Program-made: the position numbers and the translations under genes
In this document: positions 1 through 8,434 of the stretch, one piece after another
How positions within the stretch are numbered: position 1 is the first letter of the stretch
Layout of the letters: the number at the start of each line of letters is the position of its first letter
Notes under the pieces: model-generated
What the model was told of the DNA's origin: nothing
Databases searched by the model: none
The model's input: only the letters and a program-made list of their open reading frames with translations
Assembly: GCF_006974125.1 (NCBI RefSeq)
Contig: NZ_CP037858.1
Location: 4,092,001-4,156,000, forward strand
Direction: 5' to 3'
Source: Stenotrophomonas maltophilia
GTDB taxonomy: Bacteria; Pseudomonadota; Gammaproteobacteria; Xanthomonadales; Xanthomonadaceae
Length of the DNA: 64,000 bases

Positions 1-2
1 GG

Positions 3-1412
3 GGCGGTGGCTATTACGAGGACGACGTGTTCTTCGATATCGCCGATGAGCTGGGGCTGCTGGTCTGGCAGGACTTCATGTTCGGCGGTGGCATGCAGCC
101 CGGCTACGATCCGGCGTTCCGCGCCAGCGTGGTCGCCGAGGCGCGCGACAACGTGCGGCGGCTGCGGCACCATCCCAGCATCGTGCTGTGGTGTGGCAAC
201 AACGAAGAAGAGACTGCGTGGAAGGACTGGGGCCATGGCCGCGATCTGAAAGCGGCCGATCCGGCGTTTGCGGCGAAAGTCTGGCAGGGCTATGTCGATC
301 TGTTCGGCAACGACCTGCGCCAGGTGGTGGGCGAGGAGGGGTTGGGCGTGCCGTACTGGTCCAGCTCGCCCAGCAACGACCTGGATGAAAAGGCCAACGA
401 TTCCACCCGCGGCGACAAGCACTACTGGCAGGTCTGGGGCAATCCGGCACTGCCAGTCCAGGCCTACCTGCGTGAGACCCCGCGCTTCATGTCCGAGTAC
501 GGACTGCAGGCGTGGCCGTCGGTGGCGACGGTGGACCAGATCGCCACCCGCGCCGAGCAGCGCATCGACAGCCCGGTGGTCCGCGCGCACCAGAAATTCA
601 TGGCCGGCGAGGGCAACAGCCGCCTGCTGCACTACATCGAGCTGGGCTATGGCACACCGAAGGACTTCGAGGACTTCGTCTACCTCAGCCAGGTGATGCA
701 GGCCGATGGCATCGCCCTGGCGGCGCTGCATCACCGCGCCTCGCGGCCGTACACGATGGGATCGCTGTACTGGCAGCTCAACGATGTGTGGCCGGGCGCC
801 TCGTGGTCCAGCGTGGACTACTTCGGCCGCTGGAAGGCGCTGCATTTCGCCGCGCGGCGTTTCTTCGCGCCGGTGACGGTGGCTGCACTGCGCGACGAGG
901 GCAGCACGCGGGTGCGCCTGATCAATGATGGCGCCGCGCAGGAGGCACGTTGGCGGCTGCGGGTGGTGGACGTGGATGGCAAGGTGCTGCGGCAGCGTGA
1001 AGAAGTGGTGGCGCTGGCGGCGGAGGGTGTGACCTCGATCGGTGACTTCCGCGACGCGGAGCTGCTGGCCGGTGCCGATCCGAAGCGGACGGTGGCGGTG
1101 TTCGAACTGCTGCAGGAAGGCGGGGTGAGCGCGCGGCAGGTGGTCGGTTTCGTCGAAGCCCGGGACCAGGTGCTGCCACGGCAGAAACTGAAGGCGACTC
1201 TCGCCATCGACGGCGATCACTATCGCCTGCGGCTGCAGAGCGCGGCCTATGTGCGTGCGGCGTGGATCGACTTCGGCGCGCTGGACGTGCAGGTGGAAGA
1301 CAATCTGCTGGACCTGTTGCCGGGCGAAACCCGCGATATCGCGGTGCGCGGCCCGGTGGATCTGACGACGCTGCGCGAAGCGTTGAAGGTAAAAACCCTT
1401 AACGATCGTTGA
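3..1412 (+). CDS. Beta-mannosidase, GH2 family (3' part; gene starts before the window)
   Basis: The frame is open from the first bases of the window and ends at TGA 1410-1412, giving about 469 residues, roughly the C-terminal half of a usual 850-900 residue enzyme. The visible part opens with GGGYYEDDVFFDIADELG, typical of the GH2 TIM barrel of beta-mannosidases. The acid/base motif WCGNNEEE is present (Glu codon 204-206), and the nucleophile motif MSEYG lies further on (Glu codon 495-497), so both catalytic glutamates are intact. Trp-rich stretches (LYWQLNDVWPGASWSS) and a C-terminal beta-sandwich region follow. The family removes terminal beta-mannose from mannosides or N-glycan cores; whether this one is periplasmic cannot be judged because the N-terminus is missing. 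An inverted repeat directly follows the stop. Confidence 0.9.
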   Translation, partial: GGGYYEDDVFFDIADELGLLVWQDFMFGGGMQPGYDPAFRASVVAEARDNVRRLRHHPSIVLWCGNNEEETAWKDWGHGRDLKAADPAFAAKVWQGYVDLFGNDLRQVVGEEGLGVPYWSSSPSNDLDEKANDSTRGDKHYWQVWGNPALPVQAYLRETPRFMSEYGLQAWPSVATVDQIATRAEQRIDSPVVRAHQKFMAGEGNSRLLHYIELGYGTPKDFEDFVYLSQVMQADGIALAALHHRASRPYTMGSLYWQLNDVWPGASWSSVDYFGRWKALHFAARRFFAPVTVAALRDEGSTRVRLINDGAAQEARWRLRVVDVDGKVLRQREEVVALAAEGVTSIGDFRDAELLAGADPKRTVAVFELLQEGGVSARQVVGFVEARDQVLPRQKLKATLAIDGDHYRLRLQSAAYVRAAWIDFGALDVQVEDNLLDLLPGETRDIAVRGPVDLTTLREALKVKTLNDR

Positions 1413-1415
1413 GCA

Positions 1416-1493
1416 AAAAAGGGGACGGAGGGGATTAAGTCGTTTGTGGCCCATGTGTGCCACAAACGACTTAATCCCCTCCGTCCCCTTTTT
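1416..1493. repeat. Perfect 35-bp inverted repeat, probable bidirectional terminator
   Basis: Bases 1416-1450 are exactly complementary to 1459-1493, with an 8-base loop. The stem begins with an A-run on one side and ends in a T-run on the other, so either strand would give a stem followed by U residues. It sits between the convergent ends of the beta-mannosidase gene and mtnC, with stops at 1412 and 1499, and fills almost the whole gap. A stem this long with no mismatch is unusual for a simple terminator and suggests a dispersed palindromic repeat. Confidence 0.85.
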
Positions 1494-1498
1494 CTTGC

Positions 1499-2194
1499 TT
1501 ACAGCTGGATCTGCTGGAAATTCTCGACCCGCTCATGGCCGTTGGCGGCCTGGCCGGTGCGCGGCAGCGGGTAATCATCCAGGCGGTCGATCAAGCGGGT
1601 CTGCAGGCCGGCTTCGCGGGCGGCGTCCAGTTCTTCGACCACATCCGACAGGAACAGAATCTCCCCGGCCGGTACGCCGATCGCCTGCACGATGCGCCGG
1701 TAGCTGTCGGCCTCACGCTTGCCGCCCACTTCGGTATCGAACCAGCCCGACACCAGCGGGCTGAGGTCACCGGCATCGCTGAAGCCGAAGAACAGCTTCT
1801 GCGCCGGCACCGAGCCGGAGGAGTACACGTACAGCGGCAGGCCCGAAGCGTTCCAGCCCTTCAGCATCGGTGCCACTTCCGGGTAGAAGTGCGCGGTGTA
1901 ATCGCCTCGGCGGTAGCCTTCGTCCCAGATCAGGCCCTGCAGTGCCTTCAGCGCGGTGTGCTTGCGGTCCTGGTCGATCCAGCCCTGCAGCGTCTCGGCC
2001 ACCAGGCTGTCCTGGCAGGCGCCGCCGATCTCGGTGGCCACTGCATCCAGCCAGCGACGCACCTCCGGCTGCTGGCCGTGTTCGGCGACGAACGCGGGCA
2101 AGGCCTTGCGCGCATAGGGGAACAGCACGTTCTTGACGAACGAGATGCTGCTGGTGGTGCCTTCGATATCGGTCAGGATGACGCGGGGTTGCAT
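1499..2194 (-). CDS. mtnC: Enolase-phosphatase E1 (2,3-diketo-5-methylthio-1-phosphopentane phosphatase)
   Basis: Methionine salvage enzyme of 231 residues that enolises and then dephosphorylates diketo-methylthiopentane phosphate to acireductone. It belongs to the HAD superfamily: motif I is DIEGTT at residues 9-14, where the second acid is Glu as expected for the E1 group, the second motif is YVYSSGS near residue 125, and [15 protein letters not shown] near residue 170 carries the Mg-binding acids. The length matches the bacterial single-chain enzyme. It lies three bases downstream of mtnD on the same strand, so the two are surely co-transcribed. Confidence 0.95.
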   Translation of the reverse strand: MQPRVILTDIEGTTSSISFVKNVLFPYARKALPAFVAEHGQQPEVRRWLDAVATEIGGACQDSLVAETLQGWIDQDRKHTALKALQGLIWDEGYRRGDYTAHFYPEVAPMLKGWNASGLPLYVYSSGSVPAQKLFFGFSDAGDLSPLVSGWFDTEVGGKREADSYRRIVQAIGVPAGEILFLSDVVEELDAAREAGLQTRLIDRLDDYPLPRTGQAANGHERVENFQQIQL

Positions 2195-2197
2195 GGA

Positions 2198-2755
2198 TCA
2201 GGACGCCTGGGTGGGTACGTAACGGGGGAACTTCTGCGCGATGTCGGTGCCGGTGAAGTGACCGACCCAGCCATCCGGCTCGGTGAAGAAGCGGATCGCC
2301 ACGAAGCTCGGCTCGTCGCCCATGTCGAACCAGTGGGTGGTGCCATCGGGTACGGCGATCAGGTCGTCCTTCACGCACTCGATCTCGTAGACCTTGTCTT
2401 CCACGTGCAGGGTGAACAGGCCGGAGCCGGCGACGAAGAAGCGCACTTCGTCTTCCTTGTGGAAGTGTTCGTCGAGGAACTTCTTGCGCAGCTCGGCGCG
2501 ATTGGGGTTGTCCGGCGCGATCGAGGCCACGTCCACGCTCTTGAAGCCGTTCTCGGCAACCAGGCGATCGATGTCGGCGCGGTAGGCGGCGAACACTTCC
2601 TCCTGGCTGGCGCCGGGTGCGACCGGTGCAGTGGCCTGCCAGCGTTCGAAGGTGACGCCGATCTTCTGCAGTTCGGCGGCAATGAGCGCGCCGTCCTGGG
2701 TGTCCAGCAGCGGCGATTCGGGGCGGGTGTCGTCGTAGATGCGCAGTCGGCTCAT
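2198..2755 (-). CDS. mtnD: Acireductone dioxygenase
   Basis: Cupin enzyme of 185 residues that splits acireductone with O2 into formate and 2-keto-4-methylthiobutyrate (Fe form), the last carbon step of methionine salvage. The metal ligands are visible as His97, His99 and Glu103 in EHFHKEDEV, and His141 in GTTHWFDMG, one residue off the numbering of the well-studied Klebsiella enzyme (His96, His98, Glu102, His140). It sits between mtnB and mtnC in the order mtnB-mtnD-mtnC, with a 92-base gap to mtnB and a 3-base gap to mtnC. Confidence 0.95.
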   Translation of the reverse strand: MSRLRIYDDTRPESPLLDTQDGALIAAELQKIGVTFERWQATAPVAPGASQEEVFAAYRADIDRLVAENGFKSVDVASIAPDNPNRAELRKKFLDEHFHKEDEVRFFVAGSGLFTLHVEDKVYEIECVKDDLIAVPDGTTHWFDMGDEPSFVAIRFFTEPDGWVGHFTGTDIAQKFPRYVPTQAS

Positions 2756-2847
2756 GGCGGCAGCTTGAACGTCTCGGGGGGAAGACAGGGTAGCAGGGCG
2801 GGGGCGGGGCGCAGATTCCGGATCGGCATCTGCACCTGCGCGCGGGT

Positions 2848-3489
2848 TCAGCCGCGCAGCTTGCGCAGTTCCAGCTCGCAGTGGAACAGGAATTCGAAGG
2901 CTTCCAGGTGGCGGCGCGCCTCGGCCATGTCACGGCCCCAGGCGTACAGGCCGTGGCCATCAATCAGGTAGCCCCACAGGTTCTGCCGGTCGAGCAGATC
3001 GTCGACCTGGGCCGAGAGCACGTCCATGTCCTGGGTGTTGGCGAACACGGGCACATCCACCGCCATCTCATGGGTGCTGTTGCCAGCGAAGGCCTTCAGC
3101 AGCTCATAGCCTTCCAGGTGCACATGGCCCTGCGGCGCGTACAGGCGCGAGGCGATGGTCTGTACCGGCGAATGGGTGTGCAGCACGCAGCCGATCTCCG
3201 GGAAGCGGCGGTACAGCTGGGTGTGCAGCAGGGTTTCGGCGGAGGGGCGCAGCGGGCGGCCAACGGCCTTTCCATCGAAGTCCACCACCATGATGTCGTC
3301 CTCGATCAGGCGGCCCTTGTCCTTGCCCGAGACGGTGATCGCGGCGTGGCGGTCGTCCAGGCGGTGGGAGAAGTTGCTGCTGGTGGCCGGGGTCCAGCCG
3401 GCGTGGGCCAGTTCGCGGACGTTGTCGATCAGCAGCTGGGCCAGTTCGCCCAGGCGGGCGGTGTCGTAGGGGGAGGTGGGGGTGTCACT
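2848..3489 (-). CDS. mtnB: Methylthioribulose-1-phosphate dehydratase, 5' end missing
   Basis: Class II aldolase/adducin-fold, Zn-dependent dehydratase of methionine salvage. The zinc histidines are visible in VLHTHSPVQ and in [10 protein letters not shown]. Homologous sequence can be followed upstream of the first ATG (3291) without a stop: the frame reads [20 protein letters not shown], then [15 protein letters not shown] and VSGKDKGR, all normal for the N-terminal part of MtnB. No ATG, GTG or TTG occurs in this frame between 3291 and the in-frame stop at 3511-3513. Homology ends at about 3489, where rRNA-leader-like sequence begins. Starting at 3291 would give 147 residues and lose a conserved third of the enzyme. 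As written, the gene has no normal start codon or ribosome binding site; it is either truncated in the genome or misjoined in the assembly. Confidence 0.8.
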   Translation of the reverse strand, partial: SDTPTSPYDTARLGELAQLLIDNVRELAHAGWTPATSSNFSHRLDDRHAAITVSGKDKGRLIEDDIMVVDFDGKAVGRPLRPSAETLLHTQLYRRFPEIGCVLHTHSPVQTIASRLYAPQGHVHLEGYELLKAFAGNSTHEMAVDVPVFANTQDMDVLSAQVDDLLDRQNLWGYLIDGHGLYAWGRDMAEARRHLEAFEFLFHCELELRKLRG

Positions 3490-3715
3490 TAAAACTACAT
3501 GATCCGAAGATCAAAATTTAAAGCTGCAGATGATTGATGCTGGCAACGTATCGCTTGCTTTAAAACAATTAATAGTTGCTTGATCAAACGTCTGCAAGAT
3601 GGACAATCATCCCTCCTGCAGGCGCCTTCACAAGATACCTGCGCATACTTTCAAAGATCTTGGGAAGTGGCCTCAGCGCCGTTCCCGTGTGCTGCGAAGT
3701 TTCCTTCGTAGCGAG
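3484..3715 (-). other. 16S rRNA leader-like region without the 16S gene
   Basis: AT-rich, non-coding stretch of about 230 bases downstream of a strong promoter, read on the minus strand. It begins with a GC-rich discriminator (GGGCGGCTCGC) after the -10 box, carries a boxA-like ATCTTTGAAA at about 3658-3649, and ends in an AT-rich stretch finishing GTTTTAAGTGA. This is the layout of a Xanthomonadaceae rRNA operon leader, whose end normally runs into AGAGTTTGATC, the 5' end of 16S rRNA. Here mtnB sequence follows instead. Gene order also points to an rRNA operon: anmK, an M23 peptidase gene, tyrZ and then a 16S gene is the order in Pseudomonas aeruginosa. Identification rests on motifs and remembered leader sequence, not on an alignment. 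Confidence 0.7.
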
Positions 3716-3721
3716 CCGCCC

Positions 3722-3749
3722 ATTATGCCAGACTTTTTCAGTCCGTCAA
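3722..3749 (-). promoter_or_regulatory. Strong sigma-70 promoter, probable rRNA operon P1
   Basis: On the minus strand TTGACG (3749-3744) and CATAAT (3727-3722) are separated by 16 bases, followed by a GC-rich discriminator as in stringently controlled rRNA promoters. It is one of the best-formed promoters in the window. The roughly 200 bases further upstream (3750-3945) contain no gene that I recognise and include a small palindrome at 3890-3908. In the sequence as given, this promoter would drive mtnB. Confidence 0.8.
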
Positions 3750-3945
3750 CACCTTCGTTCGATCATCTCGTTCGGCGGTGATGGGCGCCCTGATGTCGCT
3801 GAAGCCCCTTGGTGGCGACCCCTGCGACGGGGGAGGAGAAGTATGTCCCTATTCCCACCGTTTGTGAAGGGGGTGTGGCGATTTTTTTCAACGGATGTTG
3901 CATCCGTTCATCCATCACGCTCTGCGGGAGGATGCCGCCAAGAGC

Positions 3946-3969
3946 AGCCAAGCGTGGGCTTGGCTCTAC
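3946..3969 (-). repeat. SMAG-type REP palindrome
   Basis: Read on the minus strand, GTAG is followed by a short stem-loop (AGCCAAGC / GCTTGGCT). This is the GTAG-headed structure of S. maltophilia SMAG repeats. It lies just downstream of tyrS. Confidence 0.8.
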
Positions 3970-3977
3970 AAGAGCAT

Positions 3978-4008
3978 AAGGAAGGGCCGGCTGCGCCGGC
4001 CCTTCCTT
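3978..4008 (-). terminator. Hairpin terminator of tyrS
   Basis: Bases 3978-3991 pair perfectly with 3995-4008 across a 3-base loop, four bases beyond the tyrS stop. On the minus strand the stem ends CCTTCCTT, so only a weak U tract follows. Confidence 0.7.
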
Positions 4009-4012
4009 TGTC

Positions 4013-5224
4013 TCAGGCAGCGACCAGGCGCACGCGGGCGAAGGTGCGCTTGCCGACCTGCAGCAGGCCTTCGAAGCCCGGCTGCAGCACCTGCTGGCCA
4101 TCTTCGACCACTTCACCGTCCACCTTGACCGCGCGCTCCTTGAGCTTGCGGTTGGCTTCGGAGTTGCTCGGGGTCAGGCCGGCCGCAGTCAGCAGTGCAG
4201 CAATACGCAGGCCTTCGGCCGGGATCGCCACGTCCTGCAGCGGCAACTGGGTGATGTCGCCCTGCCCGGTCACCGCCGCCTCCCAACCTGCAATGGCCTG
4301 CTCGGCCGCTGCTGCATCGTGGAAACGGGTCGCCAGTTCACGCGCCAGGCGCAGCTTGACCACGCGCGGGTTCAGGCCGCCATTGGCCACCTGCTCGCGC
4401 AGCTGCATGGCTTCGGCCTGGCTGATGTCGAAGGACAGCAGCTCGATCCAGCGCCACATCAGACTGTCGTCCACCTTCATGGTCTTGGTGACGATGTCGA
4501 TGGCCGGTTCGCTGATACCAATGTAGTTGCCCAGCGACTTGGACATCTTGTTGACGCCGTCCAGGCCCTCCAGCAGCGGCATGGTCAGCACCACCTGCGG
4601 CTTCTGGCCGTGATGTTCCTGCAGGCCACGGCCCATCAGCAGATTGAACTTCTGGTCGGTACCGCCCAGCTCGACGTCCGCCTCCAGGGCCACCGAGTCG
4701 TAGCCCTGCACCAGCGGGTACAGGAACTCGTGGATGGCGATGGACTGCTGGGCGGCGTAGCGCTTGGCGAAGTCATCGCGCTCGAGCATGCGTGCCACGG
4801 TGTGCTGGCCGGCCAGGCGGATCATGTCCGCCGCGCCCATCTTGCCGAACCACTCCGAGTTGAAGCGGACTTCGGTACGGCTGCGGTCCAGCACCTTGAA
4901 CACCTGCTCCTCATAGGTGCGGGCGTTGGCCAGCACGTCCTCGCGGCTGAGCGGCTTGCGGGTCAGGCTCTTGCCGGACGGGTCGCCGATCATGCCGGTG
5001 AAGTCGCCGATCAGGAAAATGACCTGGTGGCCGAGGTCCTGGAACTGGCGCATCTTGTTCAGCAGCACCGTATGGCCCAGGTGCAGGTCGGGCGCGGTGG
5101 GGTCGAAGCCGGCCTTGATCCGCAGCGGGCGGCCTTCCTGCAGGCGCGCACGCAGATCCTCGAGCTTGAGGATCTCGTCGGCACCGCGGCCGATCAGGGC
5201 AAGGGCTTCTTCAATCGAGGACAC
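4013..5224 (-). CDS. tyrS: Tyrosine-tRNA ligase (TyrZ type)
   Basis: Class I aminoacyl-tRNA synthetase that charges tRNA-Tyr. From GTG 5224 the product has 403 residues. The HIGH motif is HLGH at residues 48-51 within [17 protein letters not shown], the wording of the TyrZ branch, and the second motif NKMSKS lies near residue 230. A C-terminal S4 RNA-binding domain follows ([20 protein letters not shown]). The frame remains open upstream to 5419, but that extension has no similarity to the family and would enter the divergent promoter region, so GTG 5224 is preferred. It is divergent from the M23 peptidase gene. Confidence 0.95.
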   Translation of the reverse strand: MSSIEEALALIGRGADEILKLEDLRARLQEGRPLRIKAGFDPTAPDLHLGHTVLLNKMRQFQDLGHQVIFLIGDFTGMIGDPSGKSLTRKPLSREDVLANARTYEEQVFKVLDRSRTEVRFNSEWFGKMGAADMIRLAGQHTVARMLERDDFAKRYAAQQSIAIHEFLYPLVQGYDSVALEADVELGGTDQKFNLLMGRGLQEHHGQKPQVVLTMPLLEGLDGVNKMSKSLGNYIGISEPAIDIVTKTMKVDDSLMWRWIELLSFDISQAEAMQLREQVANGGLNPRVVKLRLARELATRFHDAAAAEQAIAGWEAAVTGQGDITQLPLQDVAIPAEGLRIAALLTAAGLTPSNSEANRKLKERAVKVDGEVVEDGQQVLQPGFEGLLQVGKRTFARVRLVAA

Positions 5225-5314
5225 GTGACTACTCCCGGCAACGCCGATTCTTGTGTGGGGTGTTAAAGCAAAGTTAACCCGATTGGCTTCACAAAAGCCA
5301 ATGGGCACAAGGGT

Positions 5315-5343
5315 TTGACGCGGTTTTCTCAGGTGTCTATGGT
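5315..5343 (+). promoter_or_regulatory. Sigma-70 promoter of the M23 peptidase gene
   Basis: TTGACG (5315-5320) and TATGGT (5338-5343) are 17 bases apart, about 50 bases upstream of the start codon at 5392. A small hairpin (5282-5302) lies just upstream, between this promoter and tyrS. Confidence 0.6.
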
Positions 5344-5391
5344 AACCGGCGATCAGGCCCGCGCTCCCGGGCTGCCAGGAAAAAACCGCCG

Positions 5392-6864
5392 ATGCACAAT
5401 TCCGAACAAGGGCGCGCACGCAAGCAGCGCTTCCAGGAACGCCTCCACGTCCTGCACGACAACGCCCTGCATCGGAAGCTCAGGCAACATCTTCCCGCCG
5501 CCTTCAACGAGCGCTGGACCCGGCGCCATTGGATGCATGCCAGCCTGTTCGCGACCATCGGTGCCCTGGTGGCGACCATCGTCCCGGGCTTCTCGCACAC
5601 CATCGACGCCCCCTTTGCCGACAGCCATACCAGCCTGGCGCTGCCGTTGCCGCCGCTGACCATGGCGCGCCAGCAGCAGGTACCCGGTGACAGCTGGCAG
5701 GTGCTGCGCGTGCAGCGCGGCCAGACCCTGAGCGATCTGTTCGACAAGGCCGGCATCCCGGCCACCACCCTGCACCGGGTGCTGGACCATCCGGGCGCGC
5801 GCGAGGCGCTGACCAAGCTGCGCCCGGGTGCCGAGATCGCCTTCGACATGCCGCTGTCCGGCGACCTGCGCAGCATCCGCTTCGACCGCGATGCCGACAA
5901 CCGGGTGGAACTGAGCCTGGCCGGCGATGACATCAAGGAGAAGGTGACCCAGCGCGAGACCTCCACGCGCACGGTGGTCACCAGCGGCGAGATCACCAGC
6001 TCGCTGTATGCCGCGGCCCGACGCGCCGGGCTGTCGCCGTCGGCGATCGCGACGATGACCGATGACATCTTCAAGTACGACATCGACTTCTCGAAGGACC
6101 TGCAGCCGGGCGACCGCTTCAGCGTCGTGATGGACGAAACCTGGCGCGAAGGCGAGAAGGTGGACACCAGCAAGATCCTGGCGGCGACCTTCACCACCGG
6201 TGGCAAGACCTATTCCGGCTTCCGCTTCGACCGCAACGGCAAGTCCGAGTACTACGACCTCAACGGCCGTTCGCTGAAGAAGAGCTTCATCCGCATGCCG
6301 ATCCCGTTCGCGCGGCTGAGCTCGACCTTCGGTGCGCGCAAGCACCCCGTGCTGGGCAAGATGCGCATGCACAAGGGCGTGGACTACGCCGCGCGCACCG
6401 GCACCCCGATCATGGCCGCCGGCGATGCCCGCGTGCAGTTCGCCGGCGTGCAGCGCGGCTACGGCAACGTGGTGATCCTGGACCACGGCCGTGGCCACAC
6501 CACGCTGTACGGCCACATGTCGCGCTTTGCGAACATCAAGACCGGCCAGCGCGTGGCCCAGGGCACGGTGATCGGCTATGTCGGCTCGACCGGCCTGGCC
6601 ACCGGCCCGCATCTGCACTACGAATTCCGCGTCAACGGCGAGCACCGCAACCCGCTGACCGTGACCATGCCGCCGCCGGAGCCGCTGAAGGGCGCCGAGC
6701 TGGTCGCCTTCCGCGCGCAGACCGCGCCGGCGATGGCCCGGATCCAGGGCATGGAGAAGCTGATCTACGCCGACGCCAGCCCGGCACCGACCAGCCGCGA
6801 CGAGGCCGCCCCCGAGGTGGCCAGCGCCAAGGACAAGAGCAGCACCGGCCGCAAGCGCGGCTGA
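5392..6864 (+). CDS. M23 (LytM) family murein endopeptidase, MepM-like
   Basis: A 490-residue protein likely to cut peptidoglycan cross-links in the periplasm. The N-terminus has a single hydrophobic segment near residues 45-65, giving a membrane-anchored topology. It is followed by an OapA/LysM-like part ([20 protein letters not shown]), a middle domain and a complete LytM domain. Zn ligands are visible as His327 and Asp331 in HKGVDYAA and as His409 in HLHYEF, with catalytic His407. The layout and length resemble E. coli MepM (YebA). The tail is low-complexity. It has its own promoter and ends at a strong terminator, so it is probably a single-gene unit next to tyrS. Confidence 0.9.
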   Translation: MHNSEQGRARKQRFQERLHVLHDNALHRKLRQHLPAAFNERWTRRHWMHASLFATIGALVATIVPGFSHTIDAPFADSHTSLALPLPPLTMARQQQVPGDSWQVLRVQRGQTLSDLFDKAGIPATTLHRVLDHPGAREALTKLRPGAEIAFDMPLSGDLRSIRFDRDADNRVELSLAGDDIKEKVTQRETSTRTVVTSGEITSSLYAAARRAGLSPSAIATMTDDIFKYDIDFSKDLQPGDRFSVVMDETWREGEKVDTSKILAATFTTGGKTYSGFRFDRNGKSEYYDLNGRSLKKSFIRMPIPFARLSSTFGARKHPVLGKMRMHKGVDYAARTGTPIMAAGDARVQFAGVQRGYGNVVILDHGRGHTTLYGHMSRFANIKTGQRVAQGTVIGYVGSTGLATGPHLHYEFRVNGEHRNPLTVTMPPPEPLKGAELVAFRAQTAPAMARIQGMEKLIYADASPAPTSRDEAAPEVASAKDKSSTGRKRG

Positions 6865-6882
6865 GCCCCTGCGTTGACGAAG

Positions 6883-6920
6883 AAGGACGCGGCAGCCCAA
6901 GCTTGCCGCGTCCTTTTTTT
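6883..6920 (+). terminator. Rho-independent terminator of the M23 peptidase gene
   Basis: A 12-bp stem (6883-6894 with 6904-6915) is followed by an unbroken T-run to 6920. The next base is the A of an ATG in the anmK frame, so the terminator touches the next gene. Confidence 0.9.
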
Positions 6921-6929
6921 ATGCCCGCC

Positions 6930-8057
6930 ATGAACACGACTGCCGACGCCACTGCTCCCCTGTACCTGGGCCTGATGTCAGGCACCAGCGCCGACGGCAT
7001 CGATGCCGCACTGGTGCAGTTCCCCGCCGGCGGTGGCTGCCACTTCGTGCACGGGGTGACCGCCCGCTGGGAGCCGGTGCTGCGTGCGCGGCTGGTGGCG
7101 CTGGGCGAAGGCGGACCGCTGGACTCGCTGGAGGAGCTGGGCGAGCTGGATGCGCGGATCGCGATCAGTTTCGCCGAGGCCGCCAATCAACTGCTGGCCG
7201 AGGCCGGCGTGGACCGCAGCCAGGTGCGCGCGATCGGCTCGCACGGCCAGACCGTGCGCCATCGCCCGCTGGCCGACCCCGCCTTCACCGTGCAGCTGGG
7301 CGATGGCAACCGCATCGCGGAGCTGACCGGAATCACCACGGTGTCCGACTTCCGCCGCCGCGACGTGGCAGCCGGTGGCCATGGCGCACCGCTGATGCCG
7401 GCCTTCCACCTGGCCGTGCTGGGCACGGCCGACGAAGACCGCGCGGTGCTCAACCTGGGCGGCATCGCCAACCTGACCCTGGTCCCGCGCGAAGGCGCGG
7501 TGCGTGGCTTCGATACCGGCCCGGCCAACGCGCTGATGGATGCCTGGTGCCAGCGCCACACCGGCCGCACCTTTGATGCCGACGGCGCCTATGCCGCCAG
7601 CGGCGCGGTGGACGAGGGCCTGCTGGCCGGCTGGCGTTCGGACCCGTGGTTCGCGCTGCCACCACCGAAGAGCACCGGCCGTGAGCAGTTCCACCTGGCC
7701 TGGGCCGAGGCCCACATGGCCGAAGGCCAATACGCTGCCGCCGATGTGCAGGCGACCCTGCTGGAGCTGACCGTGGCGACGGTGGCCGATGCGCTGCTGG
7801 CGCAGCAGCCGCGGACCCGCCGCCTGCTGGTCTGTGGCGGCGGTGTGCGCAATCGGCAGCTGATGAAGCGGCTGGCGGCACGGCTGCCGGACGTGCAGGT
7901 GGAATCCAGCGCGGTACACGGGCTGGACCCGGAGTACGTGGAAGCAATGGGCTTTGCATGGCTGGCGCAGCGGACGATGGACGGGCTGGCCGGCAACCTG
8001 CCGAGCGTGACCGGGGCCCAGGGCCCGCGGATCCTGGGGGCGATCCACCTGGCGTGA
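6930..8057 (+). CDS. anmK: Anhydro-N-acetylmuramic acid kinase
   Basis: Kinase that cleaves and phosphorylates anhydroMurNAc during cell-wall recycling, giving MurNAc-6-phosphate. The family signature [10 protein letters not shown] is near the N-terminus, [11 protein letters not shown] and [11 protein letters not shown] are in the middle, and [10 protein letters not shown] is near the C-terminus. From ATG 6930 the product has 375 residues, close to the usual 370. An in-frame TTG at 6903 lies inside the upstream terminator stem and is rejected; ATG 6921 is possible. Neither ATG has a Shine-Dalgarno sequence because the terminator T-run occupies that place. An AmpG-like permease and an M23 peptidase nearby fit the recycling theme. 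Confidence 0.92.
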   Translation: MNTTADATAPLYLGLMSGTSADGIDAALVQFPAGGGCHFVHGVTARWEPVLRARLVALGEGGPLDSLEELGELDARIAISFAEAANQLLAEAGVDRSQVRAIGSHGQTVRHRPLADPAFTVQLGDGNRIAELTGITTVSDFRRRDVAAGGHGAPLMPAFHLAVLGTADEDRAVLNLGGIANLTLVPREGAVRGFDTGPANALMDAWCQRHTGRTFDADGAYAASGAVDEGLLAGWRSDPWFALPPPKSTGREQFHLAWAEAHMAEGQYAAADVQATLLELTVATVADALLAQQPRTRRLLVCGGGVRNRQLMKRLAARLPDVQVESSAVHGLDPEYVEAMGFAWLAQRTMDGLAGNLPSVTGAQGPRILGAIHLA

Positions 8058-8090
8058 GGTGGCCCCATCCACTAAAGCGACATTGTAGCG

Positions 8091-8113
8091 GTAGCGCCGG
8101 GCCATGCCCGGCG
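8091..8113 (+). repeat. SMAG-type REP palindrome
   Basis: GTAG followed by a stem-loop CGCCGGGC / GCCCGGCG, in the gap between the convergent ends of anmK and the small gene at 8127-8357. Confidence 0.8.
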
Positions 8114-8126
8114 AGCACAGATCAGG

Positions 8127-8357
8127 TCAATCAAACCCCTGCCCTGCGGGCAAGGCCTGCAGGGCGGCGATGGCATCGGACAGGGCATCCACTTCCGGAT
8201 CGCCGAAGCCGGAGCGGACTTCCAGCTCACTGCTGAACAGGCCCTGCTCCAGCAAGGCGGCACAGGTCTGTTCGTGGGTCCAGCCGCGGGCGACCGCGAC
8301 GCGTTTGATACGTTCCAGCAGCAGCGGGTCCAGGTCCCGCAGCACAACGTCGGCCAT
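8127..8357 (-). CDS. Small ribbon-helix-helix-like protein, unpaired antitoxin or regulator
   Basis: A 76-residue protein starting at ATG 8357. The first 45 residues (MADVVLRDLDPLLLERIKRV, then VAVARGWTHEQTCAALLEQG) follow the pattern of FitA/Arc-type ribbon-helix-helix proteins: a short basic/hydrophobic strand, then two helices. Such proteins are usually antitoxins or repressors, but no PIN-domain or other toxin gene lies next to it: the neighbours are an AmpG-like permease and the end of anmK. The function is inferred from the pattern only. A longer reading frame through this stretch on the same strand overlaps the permease gene in another frame and is not real. Confidence 0.6.
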   Translation of the reverse strand: MADVVLRDLDPLLLERIKRVAVARGWTHEQTCAALLEQGLFSSELEVRSGFGDPEVDALSDAIAALQALPAGQGFD

Positions 8358-8434
8358 GCTCACTTCCCCGTTCGCAAGGCACCGCCCCCTCGGCGCGTCC
8401 GGGCGATGATCCCGCAGACCGGCCGGGCAGGCAA

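Noticed and set aside
3599..3781. 60-codon plus-strand frame in the tyrS-mtnB gap
   Set aside because: It is antisense to the rRNA-like promoter and leader and has no similarity to a known protein.
3890..3908. Small palindrome near a T-run, considered as a terminator
   Set aside because: The T-run lies on the wrong side: it precedes the stem on the plus strand and becomes an A-run on the minus strand.
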